Shown one piece after another: positions 8,457 through 18,597 of a stretch of DNA of 64,000 nucleotides; position 1 is the first letter of the stretch, and each line of letters opens with the position of its first letter. Source of the DNA: Gammaproteobacteria bacterium UBA3067 (GTDB lineage Bacteria; Pseudomonadota; Gammaproteobacteria; Pseudomonadales; UBA3067); assembly GCA_002366835.1 (NCBI GenBank), contig DFBZ01000038.1, positions 129,163-193,162 on the forward strand, in the 5' to 3' direction. A program made the translations under genes and the position numbers. The notes beneath the pieces were generated by a model that was not told the origin of the DNA, made no database searches, and was given only the letters and a program-made list of their open reading frames with translations.

Positions 8457-10512
8457 GCCAGTTATTGATGGGCTTCCAAGGAATATCATCGTCTTCTTAG
8501 TTATTTCTCATCTTGTGGTGGTGTTTCCTCATTTCTCCACCCATTCTTTTTGGGTGCTATCTCTTGTTTCGCTTTGCCTGGTTTGGCGAATCGGTTCCAG
8601 TCGGCGTAACTGGCCTCTACCGACGAAGGGCGTCCGGTTTGTGCTGGTGGTTCTTGGTTTTGCCGCAGTGTACCGAGCTTATGGAACAGTGATTGGCCCC
8701 TTGGCCGGAGTGGCTCTACTGATTCTTGCCTATACCTTTAAGTTACTTGAGGCGAAAAGTAAGCGCGATGCTTATACCGTGGTGACTCTAAGTTACTTTG
8801 TGGTCGCCACTGCTTTTTTGTTCGACCAGGCTTTTAGCAAAGCCTTATATTTATTGTTTAGTTGCGTGGTTATCAGTGCCGCGCTTATATCAATTAATCA
8901 ACCTTCGTTGCAGTGGAAACATCATTATAAAAATGCGGTTCTTCTGGTATTGAAGAGCTTACCTATAATGGTCATTCTTTTTTTGTTTGTTCCACGAGTT
9001 GAATCGTTTTGGAGTATTCAATTTGATAATCATCAGGCAAAGGTGGGCTTGAGTGATGAAATGTCGCCGGGAGATATTGCCCGCTTGGGGGAAAATGACA
9101 GCGTCGCGTTTCGAGCAAAATTCGAAAAGGAGCCTCCCCCACCTGCCGACCGCTATTGGCGGGCTATGGTTTTGGAAGATTTTGACGGCAAACGCTGGCG
9201 ACGCAGGGACGGTCGGCAGAGTTGGGGCCCGTTATTACAGTCCGACCAAGACGCGGCTAAGGAATTTTGGACCGCATATAAAACTTGGTTTTCTTTAAAT
9301 AAGACCCGTCAACAAGGCAATTATTACCGTTACGATGTTGTTATGGAGCCGAGTGACAAACCCTGGCTCTTTGCCCTAGATTGGGCCAAGCCCCTAACCG
9401 GCGGCATTGATATGAAAAACGGCTTTGCCCTCAACGCCGAAAAACCAATAAGGGAGCCCTTTGTTTATAAGGTGGAATCCCTTGATTTGACGGGTGTAAG
9501 ACAAGCCCCTAACTGGATGAGCAGAGAATTCCGGCGGGATATAAATTTACAACTCCCCACCTCTGGAAATAAACGTGCCAGACAGTGGGCGCTTGAGCTA
9601 AGAGAAAAAGCCGGCTCTGATAAGGCCTTTATCGCACAAGTGCTTTCGCATTTTAGAGAGAAGCCGTTTTACTACACTTTAAAACCTCCTCTTCTAGGGA
9701 AAGACAGTGTTGATCAGTTTCTATTTTCTACCCGGCGAGGCTTCTGTGCACATTATGCCAGTACATTCACCTTCTTGGCGCGTAGCGCTGGTATCCCTGC
9801 CAGGGTGGTGACTGGTTACCAAGGTGGCGAGCAAAGTAGCCTTGATAACTATTTGCTGGTGTATCAATTCGATGCACATGCCTGGTCTGAGGTTTGGCTG
9901 CCTGAGCAAGGGTGGGTAAGGGTCGATCCCACTGCCGCAGTTTCACCCACGCGCATTGAGAAAGGCATAGAAAATGCACTAGGGAGCTCAAGCAGCTTTT
10001 TGGCTCAAAGGCCGCTATCCCTGCTTCGGTATAGGGATGTGCCTGCTCTTAGCCGACTTCGCCACAGTATGGATTACCTGCGTATGCTGTGGATTCAAAA
10101 AGTGGTGGGTTACGATGGCGACCTCCAGACGGACCTGTTTCGTAAGCTATTTGGTTCTTCAGACCTCAAAACCGTAGTATTTGTTCTTGTGGGGAGTTTA
10201 ATCGGCGCTATCTTGCTGATATTCCTCGTGGAACTCTACGCTAACCGGCCACCCCGGGCGTCACCTGAGCAGCGCATTTATCTCCGGTTTTGCAGAAAAC
10301 TATCAAAACGCGGATATGAAAAAGGATTCTGCGAGGGAGAAACTGCGTTTGCCCAACGGGTCTCCTCCTCTTCCCCTGAGCTAGCCGAGCACGTACTTCG
10401 TATTACGGCCCTTTATATACAGATAAAATATCGCCCAGCTGGCCTGGTGAAAAATGGGAATAACCTCCTAGTAAGGGACCTGCGCAAGCAGGTAAGACGG
10501 CTATCTGTTTAG
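8449..10512 (+). CDS. tgpA: TgpA-type membrane transglutaminase-like protein (DUF3488-Transglut_core-DUF4129)
   Basis: 687 residues. About six membrane segments lie in residues 14-185 (DUF3488), then a periplasmic transglutaminase-like domain with the catalytic triad visible as C433 (RRGFCAHYAS), H477 (DAHAWSEVW) and D493 (VRVDPTAA). One further membrane helix near 575-595 leads to a DUF4129-like cytoplasmic tail. In Pseudomonas aeruginosa TgpA is an essential inner-membrane protein of this build. Last gene of the moxR operon. Confidence 0.9.
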   Translation: MNKPVIDGLPRNIIVFLVISHLVVVFPHFSTHSFWVLSLVSLCLVWRIGSSRRNWPLPTKGVRFVLVVLGFAAVYRAYGTVIGPLAGVALLILAYTFKLLEAKSKRDAYTVVTLSYFVVATAFLFDQAFSKALYLLFSCVVISAALISINQPSLQWKHHYKNAVLLVLKSLPIMVILFLFVPRVESFWSIQFDNHQAKVGLSDEMSPGDIARLGENDSVAFRAKFEKEPPPPADRYWRAMVLEDFDGKRWRRRDGRQSWGPLLQSDQDAAKEFWTAYKTWFSLNKTRQQGNYYRYDVVMEPSDKPWLFALDWAKPLTGGIDMKNGFALNAEKPIREPFVYKVESLDLTGVRQAPNWMSREFRRDINLQLPTSGNKRARQWALELREKAGSDKAFIAQVLSHFREKPFYYTLKPPLLGKDSVDQFLFSTRRGFCAHYASTFTFLARSAGIPARVVTGYQGGEQSSLDNYLLVYQFDAHAWSEVWLPEQGWVRVDPTAAVSPTRIEKGIENALGSSSSFLAQRPLSLLRYRDVPALSRLRHSMDYLRMLWIQKVVGYDGDLQTDLFRKLFGSSDLKTVVFVLVGSLIGAILLIFLVELYANRPPRASPEQRIYLRFCRKLSKRGYEKGFCEGETAFAQRVSSSSPELAEHVLRITALYIQIKYRPAGLVKNGNNLLVRDLRKQVRRLSV

Positions 10513-10852
10513 AAAGCGAGTGCGCAGGTATATTTCCGCGAGGCCCGCTCGATGCTCTGAACCTAAGGCGTAACTCTCAGTGGAACAATCTCCATCGATT
10601 GAGTATGATTACCCTGCACTCATGCTCTTCCAAGCTTCCAGGAGGGAGGTTGGAAGCTCTGATTGCTACGAGCATTTATAGCTTTGAGTGACGATAAATC
10701 CCACAATAAACAGTGATTATGAGACTTTTTTGTTGCCGATAATGTTGTTTTTTAATAAACGGAAAGTGCGTCATTAGGCTCTCATCGCTTGAGCGCTTTC
10801 AGGTTGTTATTTTAGTAAAATAAAGGTCTCACCAAGTTAAAGGAGCAGTGAA
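10513..10852. other. Gene-free region after tgpA
   Basis: 340 bp without a convincing gene. A perfect 8-bp inverted repeat (10633-10640 with 10651-10658, 10-nt loop) could form a hairpin but lacks a T-run. The stretch before 10853 carries AAGGAG, the ribosome-binding site of the next gene. Confidence 0.55.
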
Positions 10853-11284
10853 ATGGCACTACCAGAAGATTCTGATAATGTTGAAAATGATACCAATGTG
10901 TTAAGCAGCATTAACCCAGCACTTGCAGCTAATTCATCTACCAGCCGAGCAGTGGATCAACCAGATGAAACTGAAGAAAGTCGTCGACCATGGGGCTTTT
11001 TACTGGCCGCAGTCGTTATTTCAGTATTCGCCACATACATGGCAATGATGACAATGGTTGTCGCTCCTCTTGAGGATACCATTGCCTATGAGCGGGCACA
11101 GAAAGTCTCTTACATCACTTCTAACCAACTCGATTTTAATACCTTCGAACCACGTATTCGTGAATTGGAAGCATCTAATGCAGCGAAGTCGAGGAAAGAA
11201 GCGGTGTTAATTCAGACGATAGATCAACTAAGCAGTGAGCTCGAGAAGCTTGTTGCGCCGTTTGAAGACGTGGCGCCTGAATAG
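10853..11284 (+). CDS. Small single-pass membrane protein of unknown function
   Basis: 143 residues with an AAGGAG site about 7 nt before the ATG. The N-terminal 45 residues are polar and acidic. One membrane helix (about 46-70, WGFLLAAVVISVFATYMAMM) is followed by a helical, probably coiled-coil C-terminal part (about 85-135) rich in E, L and K. This resembles a bitopic protein with a periplasmic coiled coil, but I recognise no family. It is a single gene between tgpA and the sensor kinase. Confidence 0.65.
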   Translation: MALPEDSDNVENDTNVLSSINPALAANSSTSRAVDQPDETEESRRPWGFLLAAVVISVFATYMAMMTMVVAPLEDTIAYERAQKVSYITSNQLDFNTFEPRIRELEASNAAKSRKEAVLIQTIDQLSSELEKLVAPFEDVAPE

Positions 11285-11890
11285 GGGCGTTATAGATTTA
11301 GTTGTCAAGCGACCACCCCTCTAATATGTTTTAAAAATCAGGTATGGAGTGGTCGCTATTTCGTCAAAAGAAGGCCAGTTGCCGTTGTTAGATATAATGA
11401 ATGCGCACTTGAATTTGCAGTTTTGCAATGTGCTAAGAGTACTTTTCACCGGCACCTTAATTCGTTGTTTCTGTGTTAATATACGGACAAACGGATAAAA
11501 ATTGTTTACGTCGTTTTTGTTTTCTTTTAACGGCTTTATTAAGCCAATTACAATTGCCCTTCAACTGCCTAGATCTTCTTGGCAACCTTCATGTCATTGA
11601 GCGTTATCAATTGCTCCCATATGAGCATTATTTCAAAAAACTTTCTTTTGTAAAGCGCCTAGGTGTTCCCATCGAAAAGGGGGCAACTGTCTCTGCCAAT
11701 GTAGTTTTAATGTTACGAATGTTAAGGCGTAAATCTGTGCTTTGTTTATATCGTATATGCTTATTAGACACCGACAGTTTTGCCCTGAGAATAGCGCCGA
11801 CCTATGCAACAGTCGCTAACTCTTCAGATAGGGCTTGTTTGATTGCCCCAAATAAAAAATCCAATTAGTTTATTAAACTGTGAATGACGA
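11285..11890. other. 606-bp region without a supported gene
   Basis: It holds a 9-bp inverted repeat (11308-11316 with 11349-11357) just after the membrane-protein gene, which may be a weak transcription end. An open frame from a GTG at 11473 to 11868 shows no family resemblance, no ribosome-binding site and unusual composition, so it is not called. The promoter of the sensor kinase gene should lie here, but no clear box was found. Confidence 0.5.
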
Positions 11891-14071
11891 ATGATTCGAA
11901 AGCTATCCAAATGGTATTTTTCCCTGCTTGAAATTGGCATTAGGGATGATGGGACAGAAAAATCAAAGCAGCAGCTTCGCTTGATCAATCAAATGACCTT
12001 AACAATGGTCACAATCGCTGTTCCTTTCGTCACTTATTTCTGGGTTACCGGCGTGTACTATCATGCGTTTGTTTTTACGGGGGGGGTCTTTAGCGCGCTA
12101 TTAATTTTATTTATAACTTGGCGTTACAATAACGGTGAGCTCAGCGCGCACCTGCTTCTTTCCGTGCTATGCATAATATTTTTTATAACAAATCTTCGGA
12201 CCGGCGGGTTTAATTACCCACATTTTAGCTGGACATATGTGGTTCCTATTGTTGCAGGGTTATTGCTGGGCCGAGGGGGGATGCTTTTTTATCTGTTAAT
12301 ACAGACAGGCATAACTCTCGCGTTCTATTTTATGTGGCAAGTAGGGATAGATCTGCCTAATTTGATTCCGGTTGAACATCAGGCGCTTCTCGCCGTATTA
12401 AACCGCGTTACCGTCGTTGCAACATTATCTTTTATTGTCCTGGGTTTTGTTTTAGAGCGTGAGCACACGGAAAAGCAGCTGGTCAAAGCTAAATCCGATG
12501 CGGAAGCAGGTAGCAAGGCTAAAAGTGAGTTTTTAGCCACAATGAGCCATGAAATTAGGACGCCACTGAATGGTGTTTTAGGGATGGCTGAGCTGATGAA
12601 TACAACGGAGCTCAGTCAGGATCAGGCGCGTTTTCTAAATAGTATTCGCAGCTCAAGTCGATCATTGTTGTCAGTCCTGAATGATGTGCTCGATTATTCA
12701 AAAATTGAAGCTGGCAGGATGGATATTGAGAAAACCAAGTTTAATATCGCTCAGCTTGTTAGCGAAGCGGTTTCCATATTTGCCCTACGCTCTGCAGAAT
12801 CGGGTATCGAGTTAGTGGTATATATTGACCCAGCTCTTCCGGAGGATGCCATCGGTGATGTGACTCGCATTAAACAAGTCATTATTAATCTTTTGGGCAA
12901 TGCATTTAAGTTTACTGAAGAGGGAGAGGTTCAACTCCTGGTGATGGGCGAATCAAAAGAGTCAGGCTTATTCGATATTAAATTTGAGGTGATAGACTCT
13001 GGCATTGGTATATCTCCAGAGAAACAAGTGCATTTATTTGATTCATTTTCCCAGGCAGATGCGAGTACAACCAGAAGATATGGAGGTAGTGGACTGGGGT
13101 TAGCGATTTGCCGTCGTTTGGTTTTGTTGATGGGTGGGGATATCGGTGTTAACAGTGCAGAAGGAATGGGGGCGGCATTTTGGTTTACAGTTCCAGTTGG
13201 TGCGCTTTCCTCTTCAGAAGATAATGCATATGAACCCTCACTTGAGGGCATGCAGATTATCGTAGCAGACACCTCTTCAGTTAGAAGTAATCTGCTCCAA
13301 AAAGCGTTGCGCTCTTTTGGCGTGGGAGTAGATATCGTTCGTACATTTGAAGGCATTAAAACCAAGCTTCAGAATAAAAGCGGACAAAAAAGCTATGACG
13401 CCATTCTTATGGATGCCAAGTTCTCTGGGGGCGTGGGGCCTCGATTGCTCAATGAGTTAGCTTCCGACAAAGCAGCGGTAGCTTGTAAATTTATATTGCT
13501 AGATGATTTGACTGCTTTGCAGCCGGCCAAGAATAAAAGTTTTGAAAATATCGATTTTATTATAGAAAAACCATTGTTGGTACATGATCTTCTGCCGCTA
13601 CTATCAAAAAAACGCAATAAAGACAGTGTATTTCAACGAACTAATTTTTCTGAAAATAAAAAATTTACTGACTTTAAAGTATTAATTGTAGAGGATAACG
13701 AAGTAAACCAGGCGGTTATAGTAGGGATTCTTGATGTACTGCATGTGAGTTTTGAGTTGGTGGAAAATGGCCAGGAGGCAATAGACTGGCTGGAGAACAA
13801 TCCCCGTTCTTGTGATTTGGTTCTAATGGATTGCGAAATGCCCGTTCTGGACGGAATAGAGGCTACTAGGCAGATTCGTGCTAATCAGTTTATGGATAAA
13901 AAAGGTAAACCTCTGCCCATCATTGCACTAAGTGCCCATGCGCTTGAGTCAAAAAAAATGGAGTCTTACGAGGCTGGAATGAATTATTTTCTTACAAAGC
14001 CGGTAGATGTCGAGGACGTTGCCAAGGTCATCACGGTTGTATCCAAGGGTGAATTAGACTTGCTCGGTTAA
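11891..14071 (+). CDS. Hybrid sensor histidine kinase with two receiver domains
   Basis: 726 residues. Five to six membrane segments in residues 28-190 form an integral-membrane sensor of unrecognised ligand. A HisKA domain carries the phosphorylated H220 in FLATMSHEIRTPLNG, and a HATPase domain shows the N-box (NLLGNAFKFT) and a GSGLGLAI G-box. Then come a divergent receiver (about 450-570; candidate Asp 508) and a canonical C-terminal receiver (about 595-715) with D647 in LVLMDCEMPVLDG and K in FLTKPV. No separate regulator or Hpt gene is adjacent, so its output is unknown. Its stop codon touches the left arm of the 14071-14300 inverted repeat. Confidence 0.9.
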   Translation: MIRKLSKWYFSLLEIGIRDDGTEKSKQQLRLINQMTLTMVTIAVPFVTYFWVTGVYYHAFVFTGGVFSALLILFITWRYNNGELSAHLLLSVLCIIFFITNLRTGGFNYPHFSWTYVVPIVAGLLLGRGGMLFYLLIQTGITLAFYFMWQVGIDLPNLIPVEHQALLAVLNRVTVVATLSFIVLGFVLEREHTEKQLVKAKSDAEAGSKAKSEFLATMSHEIRTPLNGVLGMAELMNTTELSQDQARFLNSIRSSSRSLLSVLNDVLDYSKIEAGRMDIEKTKFNIAQLVSEAVSIFALRSAESGIELVVYIDPALPEDAIGDVTRIKQVIINLLGNAFKFTEEGEVQLLVMGESKESGLFDIKFEVIDSGIGISPEKQVHLFDSFSQADASTTRRYGGSGLGLAICRRLVLLMGGDIGVNSAEGMGAAFWFTVPVGALSSSEDNAYEPSLEGMQIIVADTSSVRSNLLQKALRSFGVGVDIVRTFEGIKTKLQNKSGQKSYDAILMDAKFSGGVGPRLLNELASDKAAVACKFILLDDLTALQPAKNKSFENIDFIIEKPLLVHDLLPLLSKKRNKDSVFQRTNFSENKKFTDFKVLIVEDNEVNQAVIVGILDVLHVSFELVENGQEAIDWLENNPRSCDLVLMDCEMPVLDGIEATRQIRANQFMDKKGKPLPIIALSAHALESKKMESYEAGMNYFLTKPVDVEDVAKVITVVSKGELDLLG

Positions 14072-14300
14072 ACCTAGAAACCTCAGTTGGATCACGAAAG
14101 TCTGTACAGGCTCTTGACGCACCTAGAAAATTTTAAAAAGTTCACATCTCCAGCCGTATACGGCGCTTACGCCCAATAAGGTGCCCACGAATTTTTAAAA
14201 TTCCCTATGCACGCCAATATCTCGCCTAAGAGCGCCTACTGTCGGTGCAGATCTTTTTCGCGCCTTTATGCCCTCGGGGTGCAACTGAGGTTTCTAGGTT
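14071..14300. repeat. MITE-like 230-bp element with 19-bp terminal inverted repeats
   Basis: AACCTAGAAACCTCAGTTG at 14071-14089 is repeated exactly in inverted orientation at 14282-14300. The interior is also partly palindromic: an AATTTTAAAAA-type block near 14129-14140 faces a matching TTTTTAAAATT near 14191-14202. It holds no gene. The left arm starts on the last base of the kinase stop codon. It looks like a non-autonomous mobile or dispersed repeat; only one copy occurs in this window and no clear target duplication is visible. Confidence 0.7.
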
Positions 14301-14327
14301 AAAATACAGCACGAGGGCCTCGGTGCT
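14301..14327 (-). terminator. Probable terminator of metG
   Basis: The minus strand can form AGCAC/GTGCT with an inner GAGG/CCTC pairing (14308-14327, one bulged base) followed by a TATTTTAA stretch. It lies about 23 nt after the metG stop. Confidence 0.5.
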
Positions 14328-14349
14328 CTCATGCTGCTCACTTAAACAT

Positions 14350-16419
14350 TTATTGAATTCGCATCCCCGGCTTTGCTCCTTCATCTGGATTTAATATCCA
14401 TATTTCTTTTCCCCCAGGCCCTGCCGCAAGCACCATACCTTCAGAGATTCCAAAGCGCATTTTTCGAGGTTTGAGGTTGGCAACCATAACGGTTAATCGG
14501 CCCTCCAGCTCTTCGGCTTGATAGGCTGATTTAATGCCGGCAAATACATTGCGAGTTTTTTCCTCTCCAATGTCGAGGGTGAGCTGCAGTAGTTTGTCTG
14601 CCTTTTCCACTGACTGTGCTTTTACAATGCGTGCAACCCGAAGATCCACTTTGCTAAAATCGTTGAACTCGATTTCATCAGCAATGGCTTCTTGTGAGGC
14701 ATTATTTACGCTTTCTGCTGCGGTGGCCTTTGCTGGTGTTACGTTACTTTGGCTTTCTGCTTTTGATTCAGCAATCATCGCGTCAATTTTTTCTTGCTCT
14801 ATTCGGGTCATCAGAGGTTTGAATTTGTTAATTTGATGACTGGTGAGAAGAGTGTCTTTATCATTCCAGCTTAGTGCTTCGATATTCAAAAAAGCTTCAC
14901 TTTTTTCTGCCAGTGTCGGAAGCACTGGCTTTAGATAAAGAACAAGCAGACGATAAAGGTTTATAGCGGTGGAGCAAATATCTTGTACTGCTTTTTCCTG
15001 GCCTTCCTCCTTCGCCAATACCCAGGGTTTTTTCTCATCGACGTATTGGTTTGCGATGTCTGCCAGGGACATGATCTCGCGGATCGCTTTGCCAAATTCG
15101 CGATCTTCGTAGTAGCCTGCAATATCACCTGCTGCGTTTTGGAATGTCGCGATTAGCTCGCCTTCGGTGACCTCGGAAGAAAGCTGCCCATCAAATTTTT
15201 TGTAGATAAAACCTGCGCTGCGGCTGGCAATATTAACGAGCTTACCGACTAGATCAGAATTCACCCTTTGGCTGAAGTCTTCAAAATTGAGATCTAAATC
15301 GTTAACGCGCTTATTTAATTTCGCCGCAAAATAATAACGCAGGTATTCGGGATCGAGGTGATTGAGGTAGGTGCTGGCCTTAATAAAAGTACCTCTGGAC
15401 TTGGACATTTTTTCGCCATTCACGGTGAGAAAACCGTGGACGAAAATTCCACTGGGTGTGCGCAAGTCTGCACCGCTTAGCAGTGCTGGCCAAAATAGTG
15501 CATGGAAGTTTACGATATCCTTGCCAATAAAGTGATACAGCTCTGCTGTGCTGTCCTTTCCCCAGTAGCTGTCAAAGTCAAGGTCATCGCGACGTTCGCA
15601 GAGGTTTTTAAAACTAGCCATGTAGCCGATGGGGGCGTCGAGCCAGACGTAAAAATATTTACCAGGTGCTTCGGGGATTTCGAATCCAAAGTAGGGCGCA
15701 TCACGACTGATATCCCAGGGTTTTAAGCCTGCCTCAAACCATTCGCTTAGCTTATTGGCTACTTCTTCTTGGAGATGACCAGCTCGGATCCACTCTGCAA
15801 GCATGTCTTGGAAGTTGGGTAGGTTGAAAAAGTAATGCTCGGATTCTTTTTCAACCGGTGTTGCCCCTGAAATGGTGGAGTGCGGGTTTTTGAGTTCGTG
15901 CGCATCATAGGTGGCGCTACATACTTCGCAGTTGTCTCCGTATTGGTCTTCGGCTCCACATTTGGGGCAGCCCCCTTTAACGAAGCGATCCGCAAGGAAT
16001 AATTCTTTTTCAGGATCAAAAAGCTGAGAAATATTGCGCGTGGTGATGTGCCCTTTCGCGCGGTTTTTTAGATAGATGTATGAAGAAATCTCCCTGTTTT
16101 CTTCGGAGTGGGTGCTGTAGTAGTTGTCAAATGCGATATTGAAGCGCCGAAAGTCCTCTTGGTGTTCTTGGTTGACATCATTGATGAGGGCTTCAGGTGT
16201 GATGCCCATTTGTTCGGCCTTAAGCATAATGGCCGTGCCGTGGGTGTCATCTGCACAAACGTAAGTGCACAACTCGCCGCGCATTTTCTGAAATCGCACC
16301 CAGATATCCGTTTGAATGTACTCGAGCAGGTGCCCCATATGAATAGAGCCATTGGCATAAGGCAGGGCGGATGTTACGAGGATTTTTCTCGGGGTGTTGT
16401 TTTGCGTTACGTCGGTCAT
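14350..16419 (-). CDS. metG: Methionyl-tRNA synthetase
   Basis: Charges tRNA-Met. The ATG at 16419 (MTDVTQ...) gives 689 residues; an in-frame TTG at 16467 would add 16. Seen: class-I signature [13 protein letters not shown], a four-cysteine zinc knuckle (CPKCG...CEVC), the KMSKS loop, and a C-terminal EMAP/Trbp-type tRNA-binding domain in roughly the last 100 residues, joined by an alanine/serine-rich linker. Length and layout fit the long dimeric form of enterobacteria. Divergent from dcd across about 140 bp. Confidence 0.95.
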   Translation of the reverse strand: MTDVTQNNTPRKILVTSALPYANGSIHMGHLLEYIQTDIWVRFQKMRGELCTYVCADDTHGTAIMLKAEQMGITPEALINDVNQEHQEDFRRFNIAFDNYYSTHSEENREISSYIYLKNRAKGHITTRNISQLFDPEKELFLADRFVKGGCPKCGAEDQYGDNCEVCSATYDAHELKNPHSTISGATPVEKESEHYFFNLPNFQDMLAEWIRAGHLQEEVANKLSEWFEAGLKPWDISRDAPYFGFEIPEAPGKYFYVWLDAPIGYMASFKNLCERRDDLDFDSYWGKDSTAELYHFIGKDIVNFHALFWPALLSGADLRTPSGIFVHGFLTVNGEKMSKSRGTFIKASTYLNHLDPEYLRYYFAAKLNKRVNDLDLNFEDFSQRVNSDLVGKLVNIASRSAGFIYKKFDGQLSSEVTEGELIATFQNAAGDIAGYYEDREFGKAIREIMSLADIANQYVDEKKPWVLAKEEGQEKAVQDICSTAINLYRLLVLYLKPVLPTLAEKSEAFLNIEALSWNDKDTLLTSHQINKFKPLMTRIEQEKIDAMIAESKAESQSNVTPAKATAAESVNNASQEAIADEIEFNDFSKVDLRVARIVKAQSVEKADKLLQLTLDIGEEKTRNVFAGIKSAYQAEELEGRLTVMVANLKPRKMRFGISEGMVLAAGPGGKEIWILNPDEGAKPGMRIQ

Positions 16420-16560
16420 TTTATTGGTCACAGCAGTGTTTGAGGCTTGTTTCGGAAAGGGCGTCAAATATAACGAGACGAGACGAGTAAAACAATTTTT
16501 TCTGGCTCTTTAAAAGGTGTATCATGCTGCGTTTTGCATCATTGACAGGGCATTATCGGA

Positions 16561-17127
16561 ATGAGTATTAAGTCAGATAAGTGGATTCGCCGTATGGCTC
16601 AAGACCAGGGCATGATTGAACCCTTCGAGCCCGGCCAGGTTCGATACAGTGGCGACGAACGCGTTATTTCCTACGGCACATCGAGTTATGGCTATGATGT
16701 GCGCTGTTCGAGAGAGTTTAAGGTGTTTACGAATATTAACTCGGTAACGGTTGATCCCAAAAACTTTGATGAGTCGAGTTTTGTGGATGTTGTGGGGGAT
16801 ACCTGTGTTATTCCTCCTAACTCTTTCGCATTGGCGCGCACAGTAGAGTATTTTCGAATTCCCCGTAGTGTTTTGACTATTTGCCTGGGTAAATCTACCT
16901 ATGCTCGATGCGGGATTATCGTCAATGTGACGCCTTTGGAGCCTGAGTGGGAAGGGCATGTCACACTGGAATTTTCTAACACCACGAATCTGCCAGCGCG
17001 GATTTATGCCAATGAAGGTGTGGCACAGATGCTTTTCTTTGAGTCTGATGATGTATGCGAAACATCTTATAAAGACCGTGGCGGAAAGTACCAGGGGCAG
17101 CAGGGGGTTACTTTACCCAAGGCCTAA
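16561..17127 (+). CDS. dcd: dCTP deaminase
   Basis: 188 residues, normal for the homotrimeric enzyme that makes dUTP from dCTP. Seen: [12 protein letters not shown] (about 40-51), the [11 protein letters not shown] segment and the active-site block [15 protein letters not shown] with the catalytic Glu. It is transcribed away from metG and converges on the DUF3108 gene, 35 nt away. Confidence 0.95.
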   Translation: MSIKSDKWIRRMAQDQGMIEPFEPGQVRYSGDERVISYGTSSYGYDVRCSREFKVFTNINSVTVDPKNFDESSFVDVVGDTCVIPPNSFALARTVEYFRIPRSVLTICLGKSTYARCGIIVNVTPLEPEWEGHVTLEFSNTTNLPARIYANEGVAQMLFFESDDVCETSYKDRGGKYQGQQGVTLPKA

Positions 17128-17162
17128 ACTTCTGAACTCATCGCTAGGCAGTCAGCAAGCGT

Positions 17163-17909
17163 TTAGTGAATCGTCAATTCGCGGATGGTGAATACGTAGA
17201 GATTATCATCCGCTTCTTTTTGCTCAAGTTTAATCAACGTAAAATCATGTGCTTTTGAAAACCACAGTGTGGTTTGTTTGTTGTTGCTACCGTCGCTGCT
17301 TCTTATTACTTTAATCGCCTGAAGCGCCCCCAAAGCCGTGCTGATGCTTTCTTCTCCAACGACCTCAAAGTGATACCGTTTCACTTTTGTTTTGCGAACA
17401 ACGTCGTATTCGAATTGTGTTTTGCCTTGCTTGAGGCCACAACGTAATGCGAGCTGGTAACTCAGTGGGTCAAAAGTGCCGTCAGTAATTGCTAACTTGG
17501 CCATCCTTTCTTTATGCCGTGCGCTCACTTGTCTGGCTGGCCAGTTAAACGTTTGTTGATCGACAGTCTTATTGCTGAAAATATGTTTTTTGGTGCGGGA
17601 AAAGGACCGTGGTACGGGTATGCAGCCATTCCACTGCAGAGAGGATTTTTCCTGCAATGTTGCGCCCATCATTTTCCCTTCAAAGGTAAATAATCCATGA
17701 TTGGGGTTGTTGATTTGCAGAGTGCGCGTAGCGCTGCCTTTAAGTGAGAGCGGGTACCAGACAGAATCGTAAGTGGCCGTAAATGGCTGAATATGCATGG
17801 CGCTTTGAGGAGCAGATTGACCAAAGCCTGGCGCTGACAGCAGCGGCAATAGAATCAGAGCGCTAACAATGATTGCTGGCAATCTGTGCTTTGGCTTTTT
17901 AATATTCAC
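17163..17909 (-). CDS. DUF3108 domain-containing exported protein
   Basis: 248 residues with a signal peptide (basic start, hydrophobic 11-28, cleavage near GFGQSA). The body matches the DUF3108 pattern: an early FTATYDSVWYPL block and a late KQTTLWFSKAHDFTLIKLEQ block, probably a beta-rich periplasmic or outer-membrane-facing fold. The function is unknown. Its start overlaps the end of purN by 4 nt (ATGA type), and purM-purN-DUF3108 is a recurrent order in related bacteria. Confidence 0.85.
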   Translation of the reverse strand: MNIKKPKHRLPAIIVSALILLPLLSAPGFGQSAPQSAMHIQPFTATYDSVWYPLSLKGSATRTLQINNPNHGLFTFEGKMMGATLQEKSSLQWNGCIPVPRSFSRTKKHIFSNKTVDQQTFNWPARQVSARHKERMAKLAITDGTFDPLSYQLALRCGLKQGKTQFEYDVVRKTKVKRYHFEVVGEESISTALGALQAIKVIRSSDGSNNKQTTLWFSKAHDFTLIKLEQKEADDNLYVFTIRELTIH

Positions 17910-18589
17910 TCCAAATAATAACGATCATAATTTGATTGGCGAAACTTGATACCACCGCTTGTAAGCAGCTGCTTATTTAAGACAGGTGCACCATCAATTA
18001 ATTCCAGTTTTGTTTGAGCGATTAAGCCGATACAAAAAGGGTAGAGCTGGTGTTCTTCTTTCTGCACTCTGGCGGCCAGAAGCTGCTCGGTATCGTTAGG
18101 ATAGATGGGGACTTCCGATTGGGCAACTACGGGGCCTCCGTCCAGCTCTTCTGTGACATAGTGGATGCTACAGCCATGTACGGAGTCATGAGCCTCCAGG
18201 GCACGCTTATGGGTTTGAGTGCCTTTGTAGCGTGGCAGTAGAGAAGGGTGGATATTGATTAACTTGCCGCTTAAAGCGCTCACAAACTGTGCAGAAAGGA
18301 TGCGCATAAAGCCAGCAAGCACCACTAGGTCAGGCCTACAGGCTTTAAGTGCATCCAGCATGGCCTGATCGAACTCCTCGCGGCTAGAGTATTGGGTGTG
18401 CTCGATCAGAAGGGTGGGAATACCCGCCGCTTCGGCCCTTTTAAGGCCCTTGGCATCAGCTCGATTGCTAATTACGAGCTTGATGCTTGCGTCGAGCTTC
18501 TTGTTTTGAATGGCATCAATAATCGCTTGCAGATTAGAGCCGTTGCCTGAAATTAGTACGGCGAGTGAAAAGGGCTGCGAGACGGACAT
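17906..18589 (-). CDS. purN: Phosphoribosylglycinamide formyltransferase
   Basis: Third step of purine synthesis, using 10-formyl-tetrahydrofolate. 227 residues. Seen: GNGSNLQAI phosphate-binding loop (15-23), FMRILSA, NIHPSLLPRYKG with the catalytic His, and the HYVTEELDGGP segment with the catalytic Asp. It lies 8 nt after purM and overlaps the DUF3108 gene by 4 nt. Confidence 0.95.
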   Translation of the reverse strand: MSVSQPFSLAVLISGNGSNLQAIIDAIQNKKLDASIKLVISNRADAKGLKRAEAAGIPTLLIEHTQYSSREEFDQAMLDALKACRPDLVVLAGFMRILSAQFVSALSGKLINIHPSLLPRYKGTQTHKRALEAHDSVHGCSIHYVTEELDGGPVVAQSEVPIYPNDTEQLLAARVQKEEHQLYPFCIGLIAQTKLELIDGAPVLNKQLLTSGGIKFRQSNYDRYYLE

Positions 18590-18597
18590 TTAACTTC

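Noticed and set aside
11473..11868. 131-codon open frame from a GTG upstream of the sensor kinase
   Set aside because: No ribosome-binding site, no recognisable family, unusual composition with Leu/Cys-rich stretches; more likely chance in an AT-rich leader.
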